Of a stretch of 50,880 bases of DNA, positions 9,711-17,359 are shown piece after piece. The stretch spans positions 1 through 50,880 of the forward strand of contig JAGVPB010000092.1 of NCBI GenBank assembly GCA_020052415.1, given 5' to 3'. Origin of the DNA: Bacteroidales bacterium (lineage in GTDB: Bacteria > Bacteroidota > Bacteroidia > Bacteroidales > JAADJA01). The notes beneath the pieces were generated by a model, which had not been told where the DNA came from, ran no database searches, and saw nothing but the letters and a program-made list of their open reading frames with translations. Positions within the stretch are counted from its first letter, which is position 1. Each line of letters opens with the position of its first letter. The position numbers and the translations under genes were made by a program.

Positions 9711-10595
9711 ATGGCAAACTATTCAATAAAAGATTTGGAAAACTTTACCGGAATTAAAGCACATACGATCAGAATTTGGGAAAAACGATATAATATTGTT
9801 CAGCCAAAAAGAACATGTACCAACATCAGATATTATGATGATGAGGATTTGAAGAAATTGCTCAATATTTCTATTCTGAACAGACATGGGGTTAAGATAT
9901 CAAATATTGCCAGTATTGCAGAGGAGTCAATCACAGAGAAAATTTTGAACTTTTCGCAATCCAAAAATGATGTTGAAAGCCAGATCGAAGGGCTTGTCCT
10001 TGCGATGATAGATCTGGATGAGATGAAGTTCGAAAAGATTTTTAATAATTCCGTTATGAACCTGGGATTTGAGGAAGCTATATTAAAACTCATTTATCCA
10101 TTTTTTGAAAAGATCGGAATCCTATGGCAAATTGGAACAATCAATCCTGCCCAGGAGCATTTTATTTCTAACCTGTTAAGGCAAAAACTGCTGGCAGCAA
10201 TTGACGGTGTTGTTAAAATGAACAACGGAAATATTAAATCTTTTGTTCTGTTCCTTCCGGAAGGCGAATACCACGAACTTGGATTGATATTTATTCATTA
10301 CATCCTCCGGAAATACCAGCATAGGGTGTACTATCTCGGAGAATCATTACCTGTTAATGGATTAATTGAAATTGTAAATATTAAAAAAATAGATTACTTA
10401 ATTACATCCTTTGTTTCGTCAATGTCGGGCGATGAAATTAACAATTACCTTCATAAATTAGCAAATCATTTTGTTGACCAGACAATTTTTCTGACAGGCC
10501 CGCGAGTCAAAAGTCTTGATTTTACACTTCCCAAAAACATCATCCCAATTTTAAATATTAGTAAATTCAAAGAAGAGCTGGAAAAAATCGTTTAA
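9711..10595 (+). CDS. CarH/LitR-like MerR regulator with cobalamin-binding domain
   Basis: The chosen ATG at 9711 is preceded by GGAGAAGG; an in-frame TTG at 9636 would add 25 residues unlike the family. The 294-residue protein has a MerR winged helix (residues 4-72, SIKDLENFTGIKAHTIRIWEKRY), a helical cap domain and a Rossmann-like B12-binding domain. The CarH photosensing motif is complete: Trp139, nine residues, then Glu149-His150. The B12-binding ExHxxG motif is present as Glu186, His188, Gly191. The late GG motif is changed to Gly263-Pro264. In CarH and LitR, adenosylcobalamin binding makes a DNA-binding tetramer in the dark and light disrupts it. An ECF sigma gene follows, as in known light-response pairs. 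That this protein senses light is inference from motifs; some family members are B12-independent. Confidence 0.85.
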   Translation: MANYSIKDLENFTGIKAHTIRIWEKRYNIVQPKRTCTNIRYYDDEDLKKLLNISILNRHGVKISNIASIAEESITEKILNFSQSKNDVESQIEGLVLAMIDLDEMKFEKIFNNSVMNLGFEEAILKLIYPFFEKIGILWQIGTINPAQEHFISNLLRQKLLAAIDGVVKMNNGNIKSFVLFLPEGEYHELGLIFIHYILRKYQHRVYYLGESLPVNGLIEIVNIKKIDYLITSFVSSMSGDEINNYLHKLANHFVDQTIFLTGPRVKSLDFTLPKNIIPILNISKFKEELEKIV

Positions 10596-10830
10596 TGTGC
10601 TTTCTTCATCTATGTTAAACACTTTGAACGTTTTGTTTAATGTTATAAATAAATGGTGAAACATTTAACAAAAATTTAACAATTTTTATATTATTGATAA
10701 ACAATATTTTAGATTATTATTTCATTTTTTTATTTAAAATTAATCTAAATAACTTGTTTAATTAATAATTCGTGTTTATTTTTGCCTGCAGTTAGTTAAA
10801 CATATAAATTAACTTTATAAATTTAAAATT
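10596..10830 (+). promoter_or_regulatory. Sigma-gene control region with repeated TGTTWAA motifs and a promoter
   Basis: TTG at 10754-10756, a 20-base spacer and TATTTTTG at 10777-10784 match the Bacteroidota primary promoter. The region also holds repeated motifs on both strands: TGTTAAACA at 10613-10621, TGTTTAA at 10634-10640, ATTTAACA at 10663-10670, TTTAACAA at 10675-10682, TAAACAA near 10698, TTGTTTAA at 10754-10761 and AGTTAAACA at 10794-10802. These may be operators for the upstream CarH-like regulator, with one overlapping the -33 element. The DNA is very AT-rich, so some copies may be chance. Confidence 0.6.
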
Positions 10831-11337
10831 ATGACTGCAATTGAGTTCAACCACAAATTGCTTAGCCTGAAAGATAATTTGCAATATTTTGCTTACTCTT
10901 TAACGGCTAACCATGAGGATGCTAACGACCTGATTCAGGATACTTATTTAAAAGCAATTGTACATAAAGATAAATTTGACCCGGCAACAAACCTGAAAGC
11001 CTGGATTTATACCATCATGAAAAATACTTTTATTAATAAGTACCGAAAAGACATAAAAGTCAATACCATAATTGATAATACCAAAGACCTGTATTATCTG
11101 AATAATTCAGGACAATCAGATATCGTGACACCGGATTCAAAATATAATCATTCTGAACTGGTAAAGGTAATTGATAACCTGGAAGATGAACACCGGATCC
11201 CTTTTCAGATGCATTTTCAGGGATATAAATATAAAGAAATAGCAGAAACTTTAAATCTTTCGATAGGGACTGTTAAAAGCAGGATTTTCTTCAGCAGAAA
11301 AAAACTAATGGAAAAATTGAAGGATTTTCAAAACTAA
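10831..11337 (+). CDS. ECF-type RNA polymerase sigma factor
   Basis: The 168-residue protein has sigma-70 region 2 (about residues 12-70, with DANDLIQDTYLKA and NLKAWIYTIMKNTFINKYR) and region 4 (about 115-162, with YKYKEIAETLNLSIGTVKSRIF), and lacks regions 1 and 3, as expected of ECF sigma factors. No anti-sigma gene follows. It lies downstream of the CarH-like regulator, an arrangement seen with light-induced sigma factors (LitS in actinobacteria, and similar pairs in Bacteroidota). The regulator probably represses this gene in the dark, and the sigma factor would then drive a light regulon. That regulation is inference from gene order and promoter motifs. Confidence 0.92.
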   Translation: MTAIEFNHKLLSLKDNLQYFAYSLTANHEDANDLIQDTYLKAIVHKDKFDPATNLKAWIYTIMKNTFINKYRKDIKVNTIIDNTKDLYYLNNSGQSDIVTPDSKYNHSELVKVIDNLEDEHRIPFQMHFQGYKYKEIAETLNLSIGTVKSRIFFSRKKLMEKLKDFQN

Positions 11338-11381
11338 CAAGGAACATACAAGAGAAATTTAGGTTTATAATATTTAGTTTT

Positions 11382-11415
11382 AAAAGGCGTTCGACGATCA
11401 GGAGGATGCCTTTTT
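11382..11415 (+). terminator. Intrinsic terminator after the sigma gene
   Basis: The arms AAAAGGC (11382-11388) and GCCTTTT (11408-11414) flank a 19-base loop and end in a T run. It lies 45 bases past the sigma stop codon and separates the sigma gene from the pterin genes. Confidence 0.6.
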
Positions 11416-11474
11416 CATTTCATAAGAATCCTTTTTCTCTGGTCGTAACGCGGCACATGTAATTTTCAAAATTA

Positions 11475-11502
11475 TTGGTTACTCTAAAGAAATGTATCTT
11501 TG
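11475..11502 (+). promoter_or_regulatory. Promoter of the pterin genes
   Basis: TTG at 11475-11477 and TATCTTTG at 11495-11502 (TAnnTTTG) are 17 bases apart. The element is followed by the 6-pyruvoyl-tetrahydropterin synthase gene, giving it a promoter independent of the sigma gene. Confidence 0.55.
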
Positions 11503-11559
11503 CCAAACCATAATATAAATGTATATTATTCTGCAATTACTTCTTATTTAGTATTGACT

Positions 11560-11970
11560 ATGTTTATAACACGAAGAGAAAGATTCAGTGCGGCTCACCG
11601 GCTGTTTCGCGAAGATTGGACCGATGAAAAAAACCTGGAAGTTTTTGGAAAGTGTTCTAATCCAAACTGGCATGGACATAATTATACATTATTTGTTACA
11701 GTCGAAGGAGAAGTGAGCCATGAAACCGGATTTGTACTTAACCTGAAAATTTTAAGCAGCTTAATACAAAATAAAATAATTGATAAAGTTGATCACAAAA
11801 ACCTGAATATTGAAGTGGATTTTATGAAAAATAAAATCGTTTCGACCGAAAACATTGCCATTGCTTTCTGGGAAGAACTTGAAAACGACATTATTCAATC
11901 AGGTGGAAGGCTGCATTGTATTAAACTGGTAGAAACAGAAAATAACTTTGTTGAATACTTTGGTAAATAA
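11560..11970 (+). CDS. 6-pyruvoyl-tetrahydropterin synthase family protein (PTPS-like)
   Basis: The start at ATG 11560 gives 136 residues, the usual family length; an in-frame start at 11500 would overlap the promoter. Zinc ligands are visible as His13, His38 and His40 (HGHNY). Cys32 and the Asp78-His79 pair match the catalytic residues of 6-pyruvoyl-tetrahydropterin synthase. The surrounding [15 protein letters not shown] segment and the DHKNLN and STENIA blocks look more like the tetrahydrobiopterin-type PTPS of animals than like bacterial QueD. PTPS converts 7,8-dihydroneopterin triphosphate to 6-pyruvoyl-tetrahydropterin; QueD would instead make a queuosine precursor. The next gene, 11 bases on, is folE, which makes the substrate, so the two form one pathway step pair. 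Confidence 0.85.
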   Translation: MFITRRERFSAAHRLFREDWTDEKNLEVFGKCSNPNWHGHNYTLFVTVEGEVSHETGFVLNLKILSSLIQNKIIDKVDHKNLNIEVDFMKNKIVSTENIAIAFWEELENDIIQSGGRLHCIKLVETENNFVEYFGK

Positions 11971-11981
11971 AAAAATCAGAA

Positions 11982-12623
11982 ATGACAAACGATAAAATAA
12001 AGGCCCTGGCTGATATTGATCTATCAGATGGTTATGAAAAAATTGATTTATATAATGAAAAAAATATTAAAAAACTCGGAAGCCATTACAGCGAAATTTT
12101 AAAATTGATCGGTGAGGATCCGCAGCGCGAAGGATTGTCAAAAACTCCTGAAAGGGTAGCCAAATCAATACAATTTCTGACCCATGGATATTTACTTGAT
12201 CCCGTGGAAATTCTTAATTCCGCTAAATTCAAAGAAGATTACAGAGAAATGGTGATCGTAAAGGATATTGAAATTTATTCTATGTGCGAACATCATCTGA
12301 TCCCGTTTATAGGTAAAGCTCATGTGGCATACATCCCAAATGGATACATAACAGGCCTTAGTAAAATTGCAAGGGTTGTGGATGCCTTTGCGCGGAGGCT
12401 GCAGGTTCAGGAAAGGCTTACAACCCAGATCAAGGATTGTATTCAGCAAACGCTTAAACCCCTTGGTGTTGCCGTGGTAATTGAAGCTCAGCACCTGTGC
12501 ATGATGATGCGCGGGGTTCAGAAACAAAACTCTGTTTCCACGACTTCTGATTTTACCGGTGCATTTCGTAATGTTGAAACCCGCGAAGAGTTCATTCACC
12601 TTATAGGTACAAAACTTCATTGA
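11982..12623 (+). CDS. folE: GTP cyclohydrolase I
   Basis: The 213-residue protein converts GTP to 7,8-dihydroneopterin triphosphate, the entry step for folate and for tetrahydropterins. Zinc ligands Cys102, His105 and Cys173 are present, together with the catalytic His104 in the MCEHHLIPF motif and the [10 protein letters not shown]-like block (here [13 protein letters not shown]). The N-terminal 30 residues are a variable extension. It is in an operon with the PTPS-like gene 11 bases upstream, and both lie beside a CarH-like regulator and ECF sigma factor. folE has been reported among LitR-controlled light-inducible genes in Pseudomonas, as I recall, so co-regulation here is plausible but unproven. 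Confidence 0.95.
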   Translation: MTNDKIKALADIDLSDGYEKIDLYNEKNIKKLGSHYSEILKLIGEDPQREGLSKTPERVAKSIQFLTHGYLLDPVEILNSAKFKEDYREMVIVKDIEIYSMCEHHLIPFIGKAHVAYIPNGYITGLSKIARVVDAFARRLQVQERLTTQIKDCIQQTLKPLGVAVVIEAQHLCMMMRGVQKQNSVSTTSDFTGAFRNVETREEFIHLIGTKLH

Positions 12624-12638
12624 TGATTTTTTGAAACG

Positions 12639-12666
12639 AACTCAGAACTCAGAACTCAGAACTGAG
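12639..12666. repeat. Four 7-bp tandem repeats (AACTCAG)
   Basis: Four consecutive copies of AACTCAG follow folE; the last copy has one change (AACTGAG). The rest of the 145-base gap shows nothing else recognisable. Confidence 0.85.
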
Positions 12667-12768
12667 AACAGCCAGAAGCATTTTAAAATCCGCTAATAAC
12701 CGCGAATTATTTCAGGCACTAAATTTGAAGGTAGGCCGTTCAATCTTTAAAATTAAAAATTGACTGAC

Positions 12769-13491
12769 ATGATTACAAAGAATAATTTTTATCAGACTTC
12801 ACAGGCCGGACTCGGAACCAAATCACTGGCAAGGAATTTTATTTCCAATGTCTTTTCCTGGATGGGAATAGCCCTGGCACTTACTGCATTTACGGCCTAT
12901 TACTTTGCTAATTCACCTGAATTGATTTCATCGCTCATAACTGAAAACGGAATGACCCTATTGGGTTGGGTTGTCATGTTGTCACCCATTGGATTCGTCC
13001 TAGCAATGACATTGGGATTTCAAAGGTTTTCAATAGGAACGCTTACAATTTTATTTGGGGTCTATTCTGTATTGATGGGCGCAAGTTTAAGCTTCATCCT
13101 GCTTATTTATACATCTTCCTCAGTTTTCCAGACTTTTGCTGTTACAGCTGGGATGTTTGGGATAATGGCGTTTGTAGGTTATACCACAAAGACTGACCTT
13201 ACTAAGTTCGGTTCCATCCTGATGATGGGTGTAATTGGTTTAGTGATCGCCAGCCTGGTGAATATGTTTATGAAAAGCGCCACATTTGATTATATCATCA
13301 GCTTTATTGGTGTTTTGATCTTTACCGGGTTAACAGCTTATGATGTTCAAACTTTAAAACGGATTGGAACCGGAGCCGAATATGGAGCAGAAAACACAAG
13401 AAAACTTGTCATCCTTGGCGCTTTAAGACTTTACCTCGACTTCATTAACTTATTCCTCTTCCTGCTCAGGTTTATGGGAGACAGGAAATAA
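12769..13491 (+). CDS. BAX inhibitor-1/YccA family membrane protein
   Basis: The ATG at 12769 gives 240 residues; a TTG three codons earlier is less likely. The protein is almost entirely hydrophobic, with about seven membrane helices, and has the typical family end: a TAYDVQTLKRIG segment followed by ALRLYLDFINLFLFLLRFMG with charged residues at the very C terminus. Bacterial members (YccA, YetJ) sit in the inner membrane; YccA modulates the FtsH protease and YetJ is a pH-sensitive calcium channel. Which role applies here cannot be read from the sequence. The gene stands alone and ends at a strong hairpin shared with the convergent tdh gene. Confidence 0.9.
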   Translation: MITKNNFYQTSQAGLGTKSLARNFISNVFSWMGIALALTAFTAYYFANSPELISSLITENGMTLLGWVVMLSPIGFVLAMTLGFQRFSIGTLTILFGVYSVLMGASLSFILLIYTSSSVFQTFAVTAGMFGIMAFVGYTTKTDLTKFGSILMMGVIGLVIASLVNMFMKSATFDYIISFIGVLIFTGLTAYDVQTLKRIGTGAEYGAENTRKLVILGALRLYLDFINLFLFLLRFMGDRK

Positions 13492-13515
13492 TTTGAATGT
13501 TTAGACCTAAAACTA

Positions 13516-13548
13516 TAAGCCCGATGAAAATTGCTTTCATCGGGCTTA
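13516..13548. terminator. Bidirectional terminator between convergent genes
   Basis: A perfect 14-bp stem (TAAGCCCGATGAAA at 13516-13529, complement at 13535-13548) with a 5-base loop lies between the BAX-inhibitor-like gene and the convergent tdh gene. Confidence 0.85.
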
Positions 13549-13568
13549 AATGTTAAATAAAAATTGTC

Positions 13569-14531
13569 CTATTTATATTTTATTCCCAGCTTTTTGCTGA
13601 TCATATTGAGCATATCTATAGTCATTTCCGGCAGCCTGTATTTCGGATTCCAGCCCCATTCCTTGCGTGCAGCAGAATCGTCCATGCTGTTTGGCCAGGT
13701 TTCGGCAATGGCTTTTTTCATCGGATCAACATTGTAATCCATTTTAAAATCAGGAATATGCTTTTTAATTTCAGCAGCAATGATCTCGGGATCAAAACTC
13801 ATAGCTGAAACATTGAATGCATTACGGTGCTTCAGCTTTGAAGGATCAGCCTCCATCAGATCAACGGCAGCATCAAGTGCATCCGGCATGTACATCATAT
13901 CGAGAAATGCACCGGCAGGCAAAGGACAGGTGAATTTTTTATGTTTGATCGCTTCATAGAAAATTTCTACTGCATAATCTGTGGTCCCGCCGCCTGGCAA
14001 GGTAACATTTGAAATGATTCCGGGGTAACGCAACCCTCTTGTATCAACGCCAAAACGCTTGTAATAGTAATCGCTTAGTAACTCGCCGGCAACTTTTGTA
14101 ACACCGTACATGGTAGTCGGACGCTGAATGGTATCTTGCGGAGTATTATCCAGAGGAGTAGTCGGACCAAAAGCGCCAATTGAGCTTGGAAAAAACACTG
14201 CACATTTGTGTTCGCGGGCAACTTCGAGGATATTAAATACGCCATTCACACCCACATTCCACGCGGCCTGGGGTTTGGATTCTGCTACGGCTGAAAGCAA
14301 AGCGGCAAGATTGTAAATGGTATCAATTTTATATTTCTTAACAACCTCATTCAGTTTCTCAACATCCGTTGCATCTACTCTTTCCAGCGGACCCGATTTG
14401 GCAAGCTCTTCCGAAGGTTGCGTACTGCGATAACCTGCTACAACATGGTCATTGCCATAGATTCTTCTTAAATGCATGGTCAGTTCGGAGCCAATCTGCC
14501 CTACAGACCCGATAATCAGTATATTTTTCAT
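13569..14531 (-). CDS. tdh: L-threonine 3-dehydrogenase, short-chain (SDR) type
   Basis: The 320-residue extended SDR protein has the NAD-binding Gly8, Gly11, Gly14 pattern, Ser115/116 in FFPSSIGAFGP, and the catalytic Tyr141-x3-Lys145. The segments GLRYPGIIS and TDYAVEIFYEA are typical of the SDR-type threonine dehydrogenases rather than sugar epimerases. The enzyme oxidises L-threonine to 2-amino-3-ketobutyrate with NAD+. Its strongest support is the neighbour: glycine C-acetyltransferase (kbl), which cleaves that product, is transcribed divergently from the same 161-base gap. Together they degrade threonine to glycine and acetyl-CoA. Confidence 0.9.
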   Translation of the reverse strand: MKNILIIGSVGQIGSELTMHLRRIYGNDHVVAGYRSTQPSEELAKSGPLERVDATDVEKLNEVVKKYKIDTIYNLAALLSAVAESKPQAAWNVGVNGVFNILEVAREHKCAVFFPSSIGAFGPTTPLDNTPQDTIQRPTTMYGVTKVAGELLSDYYYKRFGVDTRGLRYPGIISNVTLPGGGTTDYAVEIFYEAIKHKKFTCPLPAGAFLDMMYMPDALDAAVDLMEADPSKLKHRNAFNVSAMSFDPEIIAAEIKKHIPDFKMDYNVDPMKKAIAETWPNSMDDSAARKEWGWNPKYRLPEMTIDMLNMISKKLGIKYK

Positions 14532-14572
14532 TCTTTTATTTTTTTAGTGTTAATTAATTCACAATTTTGTGG

Positions 14573-14652
14573 CAAAAATAAATATTTTTGCACGCCATCA
14601 AAATATTTTAAAAATTGGTTATCTGATTTATATTCAATTAATAATATTTTTG
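14573..14652. promoter_or_regulatory. Divergent tdh/kbl promoters
   Basis: For tdh on the minus strand, the complement of CAAAAATA at 14573-14580 is TATTTTTG, with a TTG (complement of 14599-14601) 18 bases upstream. For kbl on the plus strand, TATTTTTG occurs at 14645-14652, 40 bases before the ATG; another copy at 14583-14590 overlaps the tdh promoter. The arrangement would allow joint control. Confidence 0.6.
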
Positions 14653-14692
14653 CGAACGCAAGGACACAAGTAATAACTAAAAATATTAAGAC

Positions 14693-15886
14693 ATGTACGG
14701 TAAATTAAAACAGCATCTCGCAACTGAACTGGCGAATATTAAAGAAGCCGGTTTATTTAAAAATGAACGGATCATCACTTCTCCGCAGGGAGCAGAAATA
14801 AAATTGAACACCGGTCAGGAAGTATTGAATTTCTGTGCCAACAACTATCTCGGCTTATCAAATCATCCCCGCCTGGTTAAAGCAGCCAAGAAGGCTACTG
14901 AGACTCATGGATTTGGAATGTCATCCGTGAGGTTTATTTGCGGAACACAGGATATGCATAAGAAACTGGAGCAAAAAATTGCTGAGTTCTTCGGAACAGA
15001 GGATACGATTCTTTATGCAGCTTGTTTCGATGCAAACGGCGGAGTTTTTGAACCGCTGTTCGGCGAGGAAGATGCCATCATATCCGATTCTTTGAACCAC
15101 GCTTCCATAATTGACGGAGTAAGGCTTTGTAAAGCACAGCGCTTCCGTTATGAGAACGCCAACATAGCCGATCTGGAAGAAAAACTGAAAGAAGCTTCCA
15201 AGACTGCAAGGTTTAAAATCATTGTAACCGATGGTGTATTTTCTATGGACGGAAATGTAGCTCCAATGGATAAAATAAATGTTTTGGCAAAACAATACGA
15301 TGCTTTAATCATGATTGATGAGTGCCATTCGGCAGGTGTTGTCGGCAAAACCGGCCGTGGTGTAACCGAGTTATTCAATATACGCGGAGAGGTTGATATT
15401 ATTACCGGAACTTTAGGTAAAGCTTTTGGAGGCGGTATTGGTGGATTTACGACCGGTAAAAAAGAGATTATTGAGATGCTCAGGCAGCGCTCAAGGCCAT
15501 ACCTGTTTTCCAATTCATTGATTCCTGCTGCTGTTGGCGCCGGGATTGAAATGTTCGACATGATGGCTGAAACCCATGAATTGCAGGATAAACTTCATTG
15601 GAATACCGATTATTTCATGGAAAAAATGAAAGCAGCAGGTTTTGATATTAAGCCATCCAAGTCAGCTATTTGCGCTGTTATGCTGTACGATGCTAAATTG
15701 TCGCAGGACGTAGCTTCAAAACTTCTTGAAGAAGGCATTTATGTCATTGGTTTTTACTACCCGGTAGTAGCCAAGGGTCTGGCCAGGATACGCGTTCAGC
15801 TTTCTGCAGCTCACGAAAAAGAACATCTGGATAAATGTATTGCAGCATTTACCAAGGTTGGGAAAAAACTTGGCGTAATAAAATAG
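14693..15886 (+). CDS. kbl: Glycine C-acetyltransferase (2-amino-3-ketobutyrate CoA ligase)
   Basis: This 397-residue PLP enzyme of the alpha-oxoamine synthase family is alignable along its whole length with E. coli Kbl: NFCANNYLGLSNHP, GFGMSSVRFICGTQ, NHASIIDGVRLCKA, DGVFSMDG, DECHSAGVVG, the PLP-lysine motif GTLGKAFGG, and RQRSRPYLFSNS. It converts 2-amino-3-ketobutyrate and CoA to glycine and acetyl-CoA. It is divergent from tdh, its pathway partner, and ends at a strong terminator. The close resemblance to Kbl argues against a role in capnine or sphingolipid synthesis, even though those enzymes belong to the same family. Confidence 0.95.
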   Translation: MYGKLKQHLATELANIKEAGLFKNERIITSPQGAEIKLNTGQEVLNFCANNYLGLSNHPRLVKAAKKATETHGFGMSSVRFICGTQDMHKKLEQKIAEFFGTEDTILYAACFDANGGVFEPLFGEEDAIISDSLNHASIIDGVRLCKAQRFRYENANIADLEEKLKEASKTARFKIIVTDGVFSMDGNVAPMDKINVLAKQYDALIMIDECHSAGVVGKTGRGVTELFNIRGEVDIITGTLGKAFGGGIGGFTTGKKEIIEMLRQRSRPYLFSNSLIPAAVGAGIEMFDMMAETHELQDKLHWNTDYFMEKMKAAGFDIKPSKSAICAVMLYDAKLSQDVASKLLEEGIYVIGFYYPVVAKGLARIRVQLSAAHEKEHLDKCIAAFTKVGKKLGVIK

Positions 15887-15903
15887 GTTGAAATGAATCA
15901 TTC

Positions 15904-15942
15904 AAAGGGCCTGACGCTTTCAAAAAGTATCAGGCTTTATTT
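15904..15942 (+). terminator. Intrinsic terminator after kbl
   Basis: GCCTGA (15909-15914) pairs with TCAGGC (15930-15935), with an inner CTTT/AAAG extension and a long T run after it. The T run leads directly into the promoter of the next gene. Confidence 0.85.
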
Positions 15943-15945
15943 TTT

Positions 15946-15953
15946 TATTTTTG
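15946..15953 (+). promoter_or_regulatory. -7 element of the cysteate-synthase-like gene
   Basis: TATTTTTG matches TAnnTTTG and lies 27 bases before the ATG at 15981. This decides the start: an in-frame TTG at 15951 falls inside the promoter element. Confidence 0.6.
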
Positions 15954-15980
15954 CCGGTTTCCATTCAGAATAAGAAGAAC

Positions 15981-17279
15981 ATGAAATTACAATTCAATAA
16001 AACGGAATATACGTTACAATCTCTTGTTTCGGGGAAAATCTTTACCGATTCCGGTTGGCTTCTTGATGCTCCGGGTGAAAGTACTACCGGACTGCTCCGG
16101 GCAATTTATCATAATAAGCAAATCCGGGTGAAAGAAGATGCTTATGGGATTTACAAGTTTGCTGATTGGCTTCCTGTTGGCCGCCTGCTTGAAGGTTCTT
16201 CAGCTCCGGTTACTTTTAAAAGTGAAGCATTAGCCAATGAACTCGGATTGGAAAACCTGTACATCACTTTCAATGGATACTGGCCGGAAAAAAATGCCCT
16301 GATGACAACATGTTCCTTCAAGGAAACTGAGGCCTATTCGGTTTGCGCAAGGCTTGATCCAAAACAAAATAAAATTTTGGTGGTTGCTTCTGCCGGAAAT
16401 ACAGCCCGCTCTTTTGCAAGGGTTTGTTCGGATAATGACATTCTTTTATTGCTTTGCGTGCCCGAAGACAACCTGGATGCTCTTTGGTTTGATGAACCCA
16501 TTAAAGAACATGTTAAACTTGTTGCTTCACGCTCTGGTGGGGATTATTTCGACGCCATTCACTTGTCCAACATTGCCAGTCAGATTGATGGATTTATTCC
16601 TGAAGGCGGTGCAAAAAACGTTGCCCGGCGCGATGGCATGGGAACATCGGTTCTATCAGCGGCAACCTTTATCGGAAAGATTCCGGATTATTATTTCCAG
16701 GCAGTAGGGAGCGGCACCGGTGCCATTGCAGCCTGGGAAGCAAACATAAGGCTGCTTGCAGACGGCCGTTTTGGGAAAAACAAGATGAAGCTGCTGGTTT
16801 CGCAAAATTATCCATTCAAACCGATGTACGATGCATGGAAAGCGGGATCGAGGGCAATGCTGCCACTGGATGATGAGTTGGCGAGAAAGCAGGTTGAAGA
16901 AATTGATGCCAAGGTTTTATCGAACCGCAAACCACCTTATTCCATCGCTGGCGGACTTTATGATGCCTTGGTGGATACCCGAGGAGATGTATTATTAGCT
17001 GATAATTTTGAAGCTAAAAGTGCGGCTATCATGTTTGAATCGCTTGAAGGTATAGACATTCATCCTGCAGCAGCTATAGCTACTGCATCCCTGATCAAAG
17101 TCGTTGGTGAAGGGAAGATTGATCCCACATCGGTTATTATGCTGAACATTACAGGAGGAGGAGAAAAAAGGTTTAAGTCGGATAAAGATCTGTTTTATTT
17201 AAAGCCAGCCTTAATCTTTGATATTAATCCTGATGCTGAGGTTGTAATGGAAAATGTTAAAAGGTTGTTCAACAAATAA
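15981..17279 (+). CDS. Threonine-synthase-fold PLP enzyme, probable cysteate synthase
   Basis: The 432-residue product belongs to fold-type II PLP enzymes of the threonine synthase group. Lys114 in TCSFKETEAYSV is the likely PLP lysine, ASAGNTARSFARVC is the phosphate/substrate loop, and GSGTGAIAAWEA binds the PLP phosphate. The N-terminal block and SFKETEA resemble cysteate synthases, which make L-cysteate from O-phosphoserine and sulfite in methanogens (coenzyme M) and, in Bacteroidota, are proposed to feed sulfonolipid (capnine) synthesis. A threonine synthase paralogue is the alternative. It is followed by cysS with an 80-base gap; kbl upstream is separated by a terminator. The assignment rests on remembered family features. 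Confidence 0.65.
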   Translation: MKLQFNKTEYTLQSLVSGKIFTDSGWLLDAPGESTTGLLRAIYHNKQIRVKEDAYGIYKFADWLPVGRLLEGSSAPVTFKSEALANELGLENLYITFNGYWPEKNALMTTCSFKETEAYSVCARLDPKQNKILVVASAGNTARSFARVCSDNDILLLLCVPEDNLDALWFDEPIKEHVKLVASRSGGDYFDAIHLSNIASQIDGFIPEGGAKNVARRDGMGTSVLSAATFIGKIPDYYFQAVGSGTGAIAAWEANIRLLADGRFGKNKMKLLVSQNYPFKPMYDAWKAGSRAMLPLDDELARKQVEEIDAKVLSNRKPPYSIAGGLYDALVDTRGDVLLADNFEAKSAAIMFESLEGIDIHPAAAIATASLIKVVGEGKIDPTSVIMLNITGGGEKRFKSDKDLFYLKPALIFDINPDAEVVMENVKRLFNK

Positions 17280-17359
17280 AATAGTCCGAATTCTGAATTC
17301 TTTAATCTTCGTCCTGAAATCAAATCCGCTTAACATCTATTTATTTGTAATTTTGAATC

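Noticed and set aside
12639-12666. CRISPR-like array
   Set aside because: The repeats are 7 bp with no spacers, so it is a simple tandem repeat. No CRISPR array was seen anywhere in the window.
14693-15886. kbl as a cysteate or serine acyltransferase of sphingolipid or capnine synthesis
   Set aside because: It aligns almost end to end with E. coli Kbl and is divergent from tdh, its pathway partner.
17338-17355. TAATTTTG at 17348-17355 as the cysS promoter
   Set aside because: It lies 4 bases before the ATG, which would put transcription start inside the gene.
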